Assembly (NCBI GenBank): GCA_949752745.1
Contig: OX457025.1
Coordinates: 95,793,804 to 95,857,803, forward strand
Source of the DNA: Protula sp. h YS-2021
Taxonomy: Eukaryota > Annelida > Polychaeta > Sabellida > Serpulidae
Length of the DNA: 64,000 nucleotides
Direction of reading: 5' to 3'
A program made the position numbers and the translations under genes. Positions 1 through 11,700 of the stretch are shown here, piece by piece (the first letter of the stretch is position 1; every line of letters begins with the position of its first letter). The notes under the pieces were generated by a model. The model searched no databases, was not told the origin of the DNA, and saw only the letters and a program-made list of their open reading frames with translations.

Positions 1-327
1 TATGAAAACATGGTGGACGACTTAACAGTGCGCTGGGACGATGCGTGGGGCAGAATGAAAGCATTGGCTTCGTCCATCGCTCGGGAATCTCCGTCAACGA
101 TCGGAGTGTATGCCCCGGGTGCGGAAATGTACGACATTCGTGACGTACAAAAGCAAATCAATGCCATCTGTAGCAAGTTAAAAGATTACTACAGATCGAA
201 AGGTCTGAACACGCACGTGATTGACAGCTACATGGATATCATCAAGGAAATGGAGGAGCGCTGGAATAAGGTGGACTTCCGGGAGGAAGAAGGACCAGTC
301 ATATGCTTCAATTTCAAGATCAATTAA
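1..327 (+). CDS. VWA-domain protein paralogue, last exon (5' partial)
   Basis: The window opens inside a coding exon, in frame from base 1 (Tyr-Glu-Asn...), and ends at TAA 325-327. The 108 residues match the C-terminus of the minus-strand VWA gene at 7564-14641 almost throughout: shared blocks include WDDAWGRMKALASS, GVYAPGA, DIRDVQKQ, VIDSY and EMEERWNK, and both end in CFNF-[KT]-I-[NE]. The methionine at base 10 is internal, because homology runs through it to base 1. This C-terminal region follows the VWA domain in the neighbour, and I know no function for it. The exon is intact. The two paralogues converge tail to tail, which suggests an inverted local duplication. Identity as a paralogue is certain; biochemical role is unknown. 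Confidence 0.9.
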   Translation, partial: YENMVDDLTVRWDDAWGRMKALASSIARESPSTIGVYAPGAEMYDIRDVQKQINAICSKLKDYYRSKGLNTHVIDSYMDIIKEMEERWNKVDFREEEGPVICFNFKIN

Positions 328-446
328 TCAACTTTCTACATGGTATTACAAAGTATAGGAAATTGTTTTTTTTTTCGCCACTGATGCCACTGAATGGGGC
401 TTTTTTATTGACAAAGAAACAAATAATATTTTGTAATAAGTCTTAA

Positions 447-452
447 AATAAA
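447..452 (+). promoter_or_regulatory. Poly(A) signal AATAAA of the left VWA paralogue
   Basis: A canonical AATAAA lies 120 bases after the TAA stop of the left VWA paralogue, in AT-rich 3'UTR-like sequence. A second AATAAA near 513 is an alternative. Confidence 0.6.
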
Positions 453-2229
453 GATGCCACTTATTGCTCCTTTTTGCGACATGTTGAACTTTTTTTAGAT
501 TGCTATCATTAAATAAATTATATTATACATTTTATATTAATTTTGCGATGGCAGCTTTAGGGCTTGAAATTTCATAGTATTCATGTGCAAGCTTTGAATA
601 TAACTAGCACAATTCTGTTAAAGATTTTTTTACTGAATTCTAAGGAGAAGAAGAAGACATCGTTGATGGTTATTTATGTGTGCAATATAAGTTTCGTTTC
701 TGATATGTAAATTGGTAACTATCTGAATTTAGAAAAATAACGACTTTGACTTAAGTTTGTTTAATAATGAATTTATTATGATCTATCATTGACGGGGAGA
801 CAACATCCACCTCCCCCCCCCCCCCCCCCCCCGTCCTCAGAACACAAAGAATAATATTAAATCAATCAATTCATAGTCTTGTTGGTGAATTTATTCGTGA
901 TGGCCATGACCTATTCTCATCCGTTGTTATAAAACAGTTGATTTCTGTTGTGTATAAATACAAGGCGGAGGGATATTTTAAAAAATAATTCCTCTCTTTG
1001 TGAGCATTATATTCGCGGAATCGCCAGTGAGTTTGCGGAGTGAAAAGGTGTTACGCACAACAGACCGAACCGCCGTAGAGGTCGGCTGTTTGACAACAAC
1101 GACTCTCATCAAGACGACAGTGACACGGAATATGTGAAGGCTGTCTGGACCATGCATAGGTGATGCTGCGTCCTTGGAAGTGGTGGAGCAAATAAAGGGG
1201 CATATTGGGTTTAATCGCCTCTCCAATTGTGTCTGGTCCTAACCAATTTTTAGTGCATCTTTTTGACAGTAATGCACCCTGTCAAGCCCTAATTTGCAGC
1301 AACAAGAAACCATAAAGTGCTCGTTTAGTCCAGAACAACTGCCAGGATTTTGTAAATACTTGCAACACGGCAAAACATTGAAGTGATACCCTATATCAAT
1401 TTCAGTGTAAATTTATAAAAAGACGTTTTCTTCATATGCTCGGAAACAACACATTCACCATTTAATAAGAGGGAGTCCTGCGGTATCCCATACGAGTCTT
1501 GCCCTCGACAGTCGATGGTCCGACGGGCCCTTCGTATTCAATTGTGTTCGCCTGTTGAACAACTTCAGCGAAAGAAAATGGCGCATAAAATGTTGGTCCC
1601 CAAGGATTGTGCGAAAACATGTTAATGTTTTTATTATTGACCACATACACATTAACTTCATAATCGCAGTTTCGATATTTTAGTAATCGAGAAAATTGTT
1701 TGTTGAAGACAGAGTTATAACCTTTATTGTAATGGCTGTGAGATTTCCGTCGATAATGACAATGCTGATTCCACTTACTGTATGTCTATATTTTTTTTTA
1801 CACTAATCCTCGAACAGGCAAACTTTCTGTCCCCAGAGGGTAAATAATGTAATAAAAATAACAATGGCCCCAAAAGCACCTGTGGCCATATTCACAAAAG
1901 TTAACTTTACATTTAGCTGAATCCGTTAACTGTTCAGCAATCAGAACGTCCGAAAGTGTATTAATACATTTGACTTGTTTAACCAAATATGTCATTCTTA
2001 AAATTTAGCTAGATCAGTTGATTTTCGCTGCTGCGAGCTCAGTTAACTGTGCAGTTAACTTTTGTGGATATGGCAGCTGACTGTAAAAGTTACAAGCCCC
2101 CCCCCCCCCCCCCAAAAAAAAAAAAAAAAAAGAAAAAAGAAAAATAAAACACATGGTTTTTGATCCGTTTACAGCTGTGTTTTATAGTAACGTGGGGCAT
2201 TCGTGCCAAGTGTCAGTCCAAGACTCCCC
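453..2229. other. Non-coding spacer with two poly-C tracts
   Basis: No exon or gene is supported here. The stretch holds a 20-base C run (813-832) and a C run followed by an A run (about 2097-2131). Short open frames at 978-1226, 1455-1661 and 1798-1995 have no recognisable composition or motif. Confidence 0.6.
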
Positions 2230-3168
2230 TCACCGAAGGGACTGCTGGAGTTTACTGACTTTAGCATAGAAAACCTGAAGATGGGGTTGGAGGGCTTCTG
2301 TCGTCCGTCGCTCTCTTTCTAACAGTCTGGCGGACGATACGGGGGCTGGCGTGATCACAGATCGTCTCTGGCGCATGATGCGCAAGTCGCGCCTTAACTG
2401 TGTGATTGCACACTGATGTCTACTTGGGGGTGCTGTGTGGGTTTTGAGGGTGTCCGCCCCGCCTACCCGGCTTTGATATGCTGGTTTGTTCACAGGCTTC
2501 TGTGTTTTGCTTAAGTCACTGACGGCATCGAGTTTTATTGCATTCCCAGGTTGTGGCCGTGAATGAGAAAATTCACTAGAATCGTCCGTGACGTCACTGG
2601 CTGCGTCATCAGCGACGCTCTCGGAACCTGTATTCGTAGAAGGAGCAGGACTAATGACCTCATGTCGTTTGCCCGTGTCGTATCCTGTCTGTATGATAAC
2701 CGACGTATGCGGGCGCCTTGGAGCTTGTTTCAAGTCACACGGTCCATCATTTTGCTTGTTTTGAGTGGCTTCCGTGTTGTGTTTTATATGTGACGTAAGC
2801 ATCCTTGCACACATGACGTCAATGGAATGTTTCCGCCTCTCGACATCGCGCGAGAATCGCGCACTGCGCGCGCGCATTAACTGCACTTCCTTCTCGCGGA
2901 TTTTACCATGATGAGTTTGCTGCAACCCTAAATGATCCACAGCGCGATTTAATTTCGATTTTTCCGTGCGATTTTTCTTCCAGGCGTAGCGCTCGATGTC
3001 ACTCCAGAAGAAAGCTGGAGGGGGCAACTTCCGGGCTTCCATATCCATGAAGTATTTGGATGAGCGTGCTTTTGTTGACGACTGGCGCTCGACACTTTCT
3101 ACACATTTTCTTTCTAGAGTTGCCACGTCGATAATATTACGCCGTTCACTTATGTCCACCACTAACAT
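2230..3168 (-). CDS. Intronless orphan gene, basic Ser/Thr-rich 312-residue protein
   Basis: An uninterrupted frame runs from ATG at 3166-3168 (A at -3, a favourable context) to TGA at 2230-2232. The locus is clearly more GC-rich than its AT-rich surroundings, as expected of a real exon. The N-terminal third is charged and probably helical (ERRNIIDVATLERKCVESVE, WKKNRTEKSKLNRAVDHL). Residues about 130-250 are low-complexity and rich in Ser, Thr, Asp and Pro, so probably disordered. The C-terminal 60 residues are again basic and helical, ending KVSKLQQSLR. There is no signal peptide or membrane segment, and I recognise no domain. It may be a lineage-restricted gene, or the single large coding exon of a gene with an upstream non-coding exon. 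The plus-strand frames at 2563 and 2996 are shadows. Confidence 0.7.
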   Translation of the reverse strand: MLVVDISERRNIIDVATLERKCVESVERQSSTKARSSKYFMDMEARKLPPPAFFWSDIERYAWKKNRTEKSKLNRAVDHLGLQQTHHGKIREKEVQLMRARSARFSRDVERRKHSIDVMCARMLTSHIKHNTEATQNKQNDGPCDLKQAPRRPHTSVIIQTGYDTGKRHEVISPAPSTNTGSESVADDAASDVTDDSSEFSHSRPQPGNAIKLDAVSDLSKTQKPVNKPAYQSRVGGADTLKTHTAPPSRHQCAITQLRRDLRIMRQRRSVITPAPVSSARLLERERRTTEALQPHLQVFYAKVSKLQQSLR

Positions 3169-5118
3169 CGTGTTTTCCAGTTACTCCGGCCAATACTTTG
3201 GTAAATGATCCAAAATTCCACTTTTTCGTCGCCGCGAATGTAAGATCAGCTTCTAAAAAGAAACGATGAGACAAAATCCGTTTCTTTTATTTTTTATTTA
3301 TTTTGTTATTATTATTATTTATTTATATTTTGCTAGATGATTTCGTAATGCAGTCCAATACACAATATTTTTTAAAATACCATTTGCTTTCAAGGCATAA
3401 TTTAAATATTTTCCCACTATATGTTTAAATTTTTTAAAAATATGGAAATCTGAGATATTTTTTTTCTTATGCGAGAAGTCAGTCAAAACCAAAAAAAGCA
3501 CCGGAAACTGCGGGAAAATTACTGGGGTCAACCCAGACCTTCCGCATCTGAGAACAATGAAACAAACTTCTTGCCCCCACCCTTCTTCTACTTTAACATC
3601 TCCGATAAGCTCCGTACAGTATCCCAAAAATTTTATATCCAGATTCTCCTCTGTATCAACTTACCCTTGTGTCAAACCTCGCACTAACACTGACGCCTAA
3701 ATTGAAACATACTTAGTAGCCAATCATTGGATCCAAAAAACAACCAAACCTTTACTGAATATATTGAGTTAGATGTTCGGCTCTGTGCACTTTCCCGGGC
3801 ACATTCCATGCCTTTTGACATGTTCACACAAGCAATAGCCTCACTGCGTGTGATCTCACAGAGGGGGGTCATTTCATCGCAACAGCAGCTCAAGAGCTTT
3901 GTTGTTTTTATGTACAATTATTAAGTACAAGTGGATTGTTGGAAATAGTCAAGTCTTCACATGTGTTTGTGCGCGCATCAAATTTCAAAAATTTAATATT
4001 TTCCAAAGCCAGCGGATTTATCTCTTGCTGGTAACTATTTCTAATACGCACACAAATAAACAAACAAAAATAAACTAGGCCTTTTGATCCACACTGGCTG
4101 CAGGTAATATCGCCGCATGACTCGGCACATGACGTAATAACGTCAAGAAATTCACCAAAATTTCTATTCTAGCATAACATTATTCCATAAATTATTTTAA
4201 ATTCTTTCATTATTTCATACACAACAATATGATAACAATAATAAGTATATTCACTATTAAATTATTTTATTCGCCTAGTGGCTTATTTTTATATCCCGCA
4301 AAATATATTTGTCATAACTTCTGTAGCACCATTAAAATCTATTATCAAAATGAAATCATGCGGGATAATAGTCTTGTAATCCACGATTGTAATGCCGAAA
4401 GAAGAATGTGAAGGGACTGATAAGTAAGATAATAATCTCATTATCATATGTTTGCGAAGTGATGTCACGATGTCACGTCTTAACTCTACTCTCTACCTCC
4501 TCTCAGATAATAAGTTTATCACTGTTTTTTTCTTTCTGAATTATTATATCATGTTATATATTGATTAATCCGCGAATTATTATATATTAAATGCAATTAT
4601 TTCACTGTTACTTTATCACGATTTGAATTAATCTACAAAACGAATTTTAAATGTAGTTTTAAACACGAGATATAGAAGTTCATTTCTAATTACTTGCTGA
4701 TATGTACAATTAAAAAAAAAAAGAACATTGGCTTTGTTTAAGGTTTATCCAAAGTAGAAATACTGGCATTACGAGGGCTATTGTCAATATATCTGTATCC
4801 GCAGTATGTCCATGGTTTGCAGCAATTAACGTTCTCACTGGTGTATTGATTTTACCCTTATATAAATAATGAAATGGCCTTTAACGGAAAGACAATGAAA
4901 TCACTAAGCCTTTGCTCTTCACACGCAAATTAAAAAAATAAGAAGATGCAAAAATCCTATAGCATGTATCTCAATATTTTCAGGAGCAAGAGGAGTTGGG
5001 GTCGAGTTGAGGGGGAGCGGAGGGGGCTAGGGGTGGCTTGGTTCAGATTCAGGTATCATGGAAATCGTTTGGCAAACAGGTTGATGAGAAAATGTGGTTA
5101 TTTCTTTTCTCCAAAACA
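3169..5118. other. AT-rich non-coding spacer
   Basis: No coding signal, RNA gene or recognisable element. It contains long A/T-rich stretches (3270-3460, 4140-4720) and short open frames without coding character. Confidence 0.5.
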
Positions 5119-5252
5119 ATGTGTGATGTCCTGTTTCATAAATGATACCCTGTTTGATGCCTGATGTCGTGTTTGATTTGTGATGTCCTGTTTGATCTGT
5201 GATGTCCTGTTTGATCTGTGATGTCCTGTTTGATGTGTGACGTCCTGTTTAC
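5119..5252. repeat. 19-bp tandem repeat, about 7 copies
   Basis: Copies of a 19-mer built on TGATGTCCTGTTTGATCTG. Central copies are near identical and the edges degenerate (GATACC, GATGTCG, GACGTCC variants). No link to a gene is visible. Confidence 0.85.
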
Positions 5253-5712
5253 ATCACGAATGTTTTTCATTGAGATTTAGTGCTTCCTGAAAGGAGCTCA
5301 TGAAAAGTTACCTCATCGCAAAACCATCTGAGTGAGTGTTGGGCTGGTTGCGAGGGCAGCGTATCACAAACTAGCTGTTTCAGTCGTTTGTGTAACGAAC
5401 CGAGTATCTCAAAGACTGTACAGCATTTGCTATTTTGTCAGTTAGTAGATGACGGCAAAATATGGCAGGATATCTGTAAAATTAAATCTCAGGTCTAATG
5501 AGCGTCCATGATCAGTTCGCGGTCATACTGTAGAAATCGGACAACGGCAGCTATGTAGCAATCAGGCACAGCGCATGCTTTGTGACGAGACTGACGGAGT
5601 TTAGGTGGAACAGGTAAAAATGTAAATGTAAACATGTAAAAATAGGTCTGCATACAGAATATGTAAAAAGAGGTCCGTTTTCAGAAAAAAAAGTTTGTTG
5701 TGTAAAGGACAG

Positions 5713-5892
5713 CAAGCATTTACGAATCACTGATGCCTGATGCGGATAGCTAGCGTTTACGAATCGCTGATGCCTGGTGAGGATAGCTAGCGTTTCCGAG
5801 TCGCTGATGCCTGATGAGGATAGCTAGCGTTTACGAATTGCTGATGCCTGGTGAGGATAGCTAGCGTTTACGAATCGCTGATGCCTGGTCGG
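5713..5892. repeat. 37-bp tandem repeat, about 5 copies
   Basis: Each unit contains ACGAATCGCTGATGCCTG followed by GTGAGGATAGCTAGCG. Successive copies differ by one to three substitutions. It lies in non-coding sequence; 5253-5712 and 5893-6659 show nothing else recognisable. Confidence 0.85.
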
Positions 5893-6659
5893 TGGTTATT
5901 GTCAAACGGCACAAAATCCATGGCTTTAGAGACCATGCATAAAGAACGTACGCACCAGTTTCGGACTTTCCAAACCTTGCCTCCCTCAACCTCATCCCTG
6001 TGAGCAAAATTTGTGCCATCACCTATTGACTATTAATTTTAGAATACGCACCGGCATTTTTGTGATACCGGAAAGGGTTTTTTTAATTTTCTGTCCTTTC
6101 GGGAGATTTTCTTGCTGGAATATTTGGGAGATTTATTTATTTATTTGTGTATTATTACGAGATTTCTGAGACTGCGGGCATTTTATATTTAGAAGGTTTT
6201 TCAGTGATGGAGGGTTTTAAGAGAGAAAGGTTTAAATACCCCCTCACTTCCCCGTTACTGTTCTGCAGTTTGTACTGTCAACAGATGTTGCCTGGGATGT
6301 GCCTTGCTTGGAAACCAGTAAGCATACGTAAGATATATATATAATGGCTTTGTGCCCTGGATAATAAACTCTATATTTGCTCAGTAGTTGAGAAAAACAT
6401 CAAAAACTGGATCTCGTTGTTGTGATGAATCAATAAAGACATTGATTTCATAATCCACTGCCCATTAGCTGCTGTTGAAAACAAGAGGTTTATTATTTGC
6501 AGAGCTCTCAAAATGAAAGACATCAGACGGCTTCACACCAACCAAGAGCTATCCCTTTTTTCGTGTGTTAATTGACGTCCTTATGACGTTCAAGAGACAC
6601 TTATTTTGTTTCTTTAACGCAGTATCATGCAGCTTTTTCTAACTTGGCGTTATGGTGAC

Positions 6660-7020
6660 ATGGAGGGAGGGAGGGAGGGAGGGAGGCAGGCAGGCAGGCA
6701 GGCAGGCAGGAAGGGAGGCAGGCAGGCAGGGAGGCAGGCAGGAAGGGAGGGAGGGAGGGAGGCAGGCAGGCAGGCAGGCAGGGAGGCAGGCAGGCAGGGA
6801 GGGAGGGAGGCAGGCAGACAGGCAGACAGGGAGGGAGGGAGGGATGGAGGGAGGCAGGCAGACAGGGAGGGAGGGAGGCAGGCAGGCAGGCAGGGAGGCA
6901 GAGAGGCAGGGAGGTAGGGAGGCAGGGAGGGAGGGAGGCCCGGAGGCAGGGGGAAGGCAGGCAGGGAAGTAGGGAGGGAGGGATGGAGGGAGCGAAGGAG
7001 GCAGGGAGGGAGAAGGGAGG
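6660..7020. repeat. Purine-rich GGGA/GGCA tetranucleotide array
   Basis: About 360 bases of interspersed GGGAGGGA and GGCAGGCA units, with GGCAGACA and GGATGGA variants. The 4-bp register keeps several frames open on both strands (Gly/Arg/Gln- or Pro/Ser/Leu-rich), so the open frames over it reflect the repeat and are not genes. Confidence 0.95.
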
Positions 7021-7079
7021 AAAACAGACAGGATGTGTAAGATATGTATTGTTGTACTACGTAATATCTTTGATTTGAT

Positions 7080-7420
7080 TGTGGCAGTCAAAATACTCTT
7101 CCTGCCAACGTTGTAAAGACGTCGTTTATCCTTCTTATCAACGCTGCGAAAATATTGCAAATGGCAGTCAAACAACGTCTATTTCTTAACGTGAGCGATA
7201 ACTTCAGGAGTTTCTTGTTTGGTTGCGACTCCAAACGCCCATACAGCTTAGAGTTTAGATTTCTATACCCCGTTGATTTCCCGATGTGTATTCAACGTTG
7301 CACGAAAGACGTTGATTAGACGTTGGAGAAAGTTGATTTTTGATTGCGACCAAAAGCAACGTCTAAACAACTTTGCTTAATGAATGTATATTCAATGTTG
7401 CGTTCCAGACATATGTTAAG
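7080..7420. repeat. ACGTTG-rich dispersed repeat, copy 1
   Basis: Repeated AACGTTG, GACGTTGATTAGACGTTG and AACGTCT words in both orientations, with GTTGATTTTTGATTGCGACC. Similar mixtures occur at 17630-18010 and 29465-29610, so this is probably a dispersed, partly palindromic non-autonomous transposon. It ends about 140 bases past the VWA gene's stop codon and may lie in its 3'UTR. Confidence 0.5.
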
Positions 7421-7563
7421 GATTGATTGTGTACAGACAATCCAAACCTTACAAAAAGTGTTCTGTGAACACAATTTTGTTTGAATATGTTCATTAATGG
7501 ATGTCTTTGCGCCATATGGTTTTGAATCAGTTTTTACTGCATTGTTTTTCACATTAACAGTTA

Positions 7564-8752
7564 TCACTCAATAGTAAAATTGAAACAGACAACTGGGCCC
7601 TCATCATCCCGGAAGTTGATTTTGTTCCACCTCTCTTCCATTTCTCTGATGACGTCAACGTAGCTGTCAATCACTTGCGTATTAAAGCCCCTGGATTTAT
7701 AATAATCTTTCAACTTAGCGCAGACGCCATTGAGTTGCTTCTGTACGTCGCGGATGTCGAACATATCGGCACCCGGTGCGTACACCCCGGAAGATGACGG
7801 AAACTCCCGAGCTAGTGACGACGCCAGTGCTTTCATTCGACCCCATGCGTCATCCCATTGAAAAGTGAAATCATCCAATAGGCTTTCATAATGCTCCAAG
7901 TTAGTGATGATTGGCTGTGAGTACTGCGTGAGTGCATCAAAGTACTCTTCAGTGGTGATAGTACACGACAAAGTATCCACATCAGTCTGGATCCTCACTG
8001 CTCCGGATGCCAATGCCTCCTTGGCTTCTACTCTATTTAACTTCGTCATGTAATCACAGCTTGTTTCTAAAGCTCGAACAGCCATGATTCGATTGTCATG
8101 TTTTGCAATTTCAGCTAAATCTTTTTCTAGATTAAATTTTGGCTTTTTGGGAAGGTCTTCATACGGTATTGTTTGTTGGACCATTCTCGGGCTGTAAGAC
8201 CTATCATCGAAATCTATCTGGATGTGTAATATATCCATGTCTTTCAGTAATTTCCGGTGCTTTTTGGGTAGGATCAGCGAGGTGGAGATATGCCTAGAAT
8301 TATCCTCACATACGTCATACAGATAGAAATGTACTTCCGTTTCGCAGTCGGAGAAATCTTGACCCTGCACGGCTTGTTGAAAATCACACACAGTCATACA
8401 CGTGTCAAACTTGGTCCCATTTAAGGCCAATATCTTACCCTTAACCCTATGCGCAAATGTCGCATAGCGCAAAAATACCGCTTTAAAAATATTCAATTCT
8501 AAATTGGTGGTGGAGTCAAGAAAACTAAAAGCATCGCTGCTAAATGCCTGGCCTATGTCATAGATTAGCTTAGGCATAAACCCTCCCGTGCCTAGGGTTG
8601 ATATCCGTATGGTGTAGCCTTCGGGGTAGTGGTTTTCCTCCATCAGTTCGTGAGTACGACGCCGTATTTCGCTGGATAAATCCTCCGCGTTTGTGATCCC
8701 CTCGTTCGCCATGCCATCGGTAAACATGATAATGTTATCGTCAAAAGCAGGT
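7564..8752 (-). CDS. VWA gene, last exon
   Basis: Acceptor TGTTTCAG, then one base and 396 codons including the stop. It begins PAFDDNIIMFTDGMANEG, the last VWA strand, and continues through about 370 further residues. The C-terminal 108 residues are the paralogue of 1-327. No AATAAA was found close downstream. Confidence 0.92.
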
Positions 8753-11700
8753 CTGAAACAAATTAAAATTGCAACTCCAAGCCGAGCTCAAAACAGAGTA
8801 GTCATTCTCACGGCATTATAATTATTAGTTAAAAATAACATACAATTAGAATAGTGACATACGCTTAGCATAGTGACATCCTTTTGTTGGTTTTGTAAGA
8901 ACGATGCGTTGGCTGGTTGCACTGAATGTTAATATAAATTACTAGCTTCAGTTACGCACAGTTCTTTGTGAGGGTGGGGAGGGGGAAGGGGTTAGGGTTG
9001 GAGGATAGGGGAGGGAATGCCGTTTCACAGATTGAGTAGCAAAGCCGTTTTATTTCTTAAAACGGTTTCGAACTGGCGAAAAATAACTTAGAAAGGTTTT
9101 TGAATCTGAAAAATAAAACATTGGCTTTTCTACAAAGGAAAAGCAAACGAAAATCAGACTGAAAAGTTTAAAAATTCTACTCAGAAAGAGAAAGTGACGT
9201 AAAAATATTATTTTTTGACCAAGTGTTCAGTATTTCGCATTTGAGAAATAGGTCCTAGTTTCATTACGAGGTTCATAATTTTACTCATCATATTAATCTT
9301 ATACTGCACATGCAACATCTGCAACTTAGGGTGTTAAACCTTTTAAGATAATTCAAATGCTGGAAAATTTAACAGTTTCGGAGTGGGGATGTCACTTAGT
9401 GTCCTCGGTTTTACAACAGCAGATGACACAAATTGTAAATATAAATAGGGATCAGCGTTGAAGTGGGTAAGCAGGGTCGGGGAAGGGGGGAGGTGGTGAG
9501 GGTGGATGAGGAGTCAGGGTGTACGCTAATGCTATAGCTGACCGGTAATGTAACAGCATTGCTTACGTCCCGTCGCAAGGGGCGGGGGGGGGGGGAGGCG
9601 TGGGGAAAGAGGTGGCGAGGGTAGATGAGGAGCCAGGGTTACTCTAATGCTGTAGCCAACTGGTGACGTAACAACATTGCTTGCTGCGTGACGCAGGGGG
9701 TGGGGGTGGGGGCGTGAGGAAGGAGGTGGCGAGGGTGGATGAGGAGCCAGGGTGTACGCTAATGCTATAGCCAACCGATGACGTCACAGCATTGCTTACT
9801 GTCTCTGGGAGCGAGGGGGGTGGGGAAGGAGGTCACGAGAGTGGATTCAGCGTGTACGTTAATGCTACAGTCAACCGGTGACGTCACAGCATGTAGGAGG
9901 GTGGAGGAGTGCATTGCGAAGGGGGTGGCGAGAGTGGACACTGAGTCAGTGGTGTGCGTACGCTAATGCTATAGTCAACCAGTGACGTAACAATATTGCC
10001 TACGGCGTGGGGCTGGGGGATGGTCTGTAAGTTGTGCGCACATCACGGATGAACCTTAAGACAGCACCACTTACGCTTTCTTTCGGATGCCGATCTGGAT
10101 GTGGATGAACTGATCCTGGGCGAGCAGCAGACCGGCCGACATGTTCGTCACGCCACCGATTTCTATCGCTCTTATGCTCTCTATTGTTTCTTCCTATCGA
10201 AGAAAGAGGCGACCTGATTTATTCGACTGCTGGAAATCTCTAAAAAAATCGTTGCATATTAAGTCCTTGTTTCGGTAAAAATGTTTTCTAGTTGATGCTC
10301 TTTATTAACCAGTGAAGGACTTATCAAATGTTTCTCTTGTTAAATGTAGGAAGCGGCAACATTGGTATAGAAAGTTGCGTCACATTTACCTCGTGTTGGT
10401 CAGTGAATTTACGAAGCGGTACCACGGGTAGATTAGAAGAGCGCGGAAGGGACACCATATTTACCATGTGCTTATCGTTTAGTTTACGAAGCGTTGTCGT
10501 CATTTTTGACTTGTGTAATTCAGTTTTACATAGGGATTATTGACGTTTGCGCGGGAGTGACGTCATATTTACCCAATGCTGGCCAGTAAGTTTGCCATAT
10601 TTACCATTTGCTTATCGTTTAGTTTACGAAGCGTTGTCGTCACGCTTAACTTGTATAAGTCCGTTTTACATAGGGATTATTGATGTTTGCTTGCCAGTAA
10701 GTTTATGTGGCTGGCTGAAAGGCCTGGCGTTGAAATGACGTCGTGTTTACCTTGTGCTAGTTAGTTTATGTAGAGGGTCAATGAGCTTGGTGCGGAAGTG
10801 ACATCATATTTAGCTTGTGGTGGTTGGTGAGTTTACGCAGCGGACCAATGAGACTGATGCGGAAGTGACGTCATATTTACATCATGCTGGTCGGTTAGTT
10901 TACGTAGCGAGCTGATAGGTTTGGTGTAGAAGTGACGTCATATTTACCTTATGTTGGTCGGTGAGTTTACGTAGCGGGCTGATGAGCTTGGCGGTCGTTC
11001 CAAACGTCACGATACCGAGCGTGTCTTCCTCTTTCAGCTGCCTAACGAGCAGAGTGGCGAAGATCTTCACTCTCTCTAACTTTGAGAAGTCACCTGCATG
11101 ACGTCATGGCATATATGCTAAGGGACCAACCGTAGAATAAATTTTCAAAATTTGTTGAACTCCTATCCCCCCCCCTCCATCCCCGCCTCCCCCAAAACCT
11201 CCTTCGCTTCTCCATTATACGCAAAAAATTATGATTGTTATCCACCCTGTAACCCTTGCTTTCTCAAAACCCACAACCGCCAGCACCCCCACCTCCACCC
11301 ACCCCCCCCCCCTTCGTAGGTACAAAGCTTACAAATTCATTCCAAGGCAGACGCAGCGGTATACCGAGTGAATTCAGTTTTTTTCAGCGCCTTTTAAAAA
11401 AAATAAATATTTTTTCATCCTTGATTGTGTCCACATGTCCATATTAAACAGCTACTATGTATGTTCTTTTATTTATGCAATTATTCTGGACAGCCAAGCG
11501 ATTTTTATAGCTTTACATTTAGAATTAAGTGGAATTTTGGTACTTAATCCATTTTTTTCGTTGTTTCACTTTCACTTAGCAGTTCTTAAAGTTAAAATCA
11601 GTATCAGCAACGAGTTAAGAAAATCACTGATTTACGCGTTAAGAGAATGGTGTACCTTCAGCCTCACAGAACGGCTCATTGATGTAACAATAATTCATGT

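Noticed and set aside
6627..7175. Long frames rich in Gly/Arg/Gln or Pro/Ser/Leu on both strands
   Set aside because: They follow the 4-bp repeat register of the GGGA/GGCA array; all frames are open because the repeat lacks stops.
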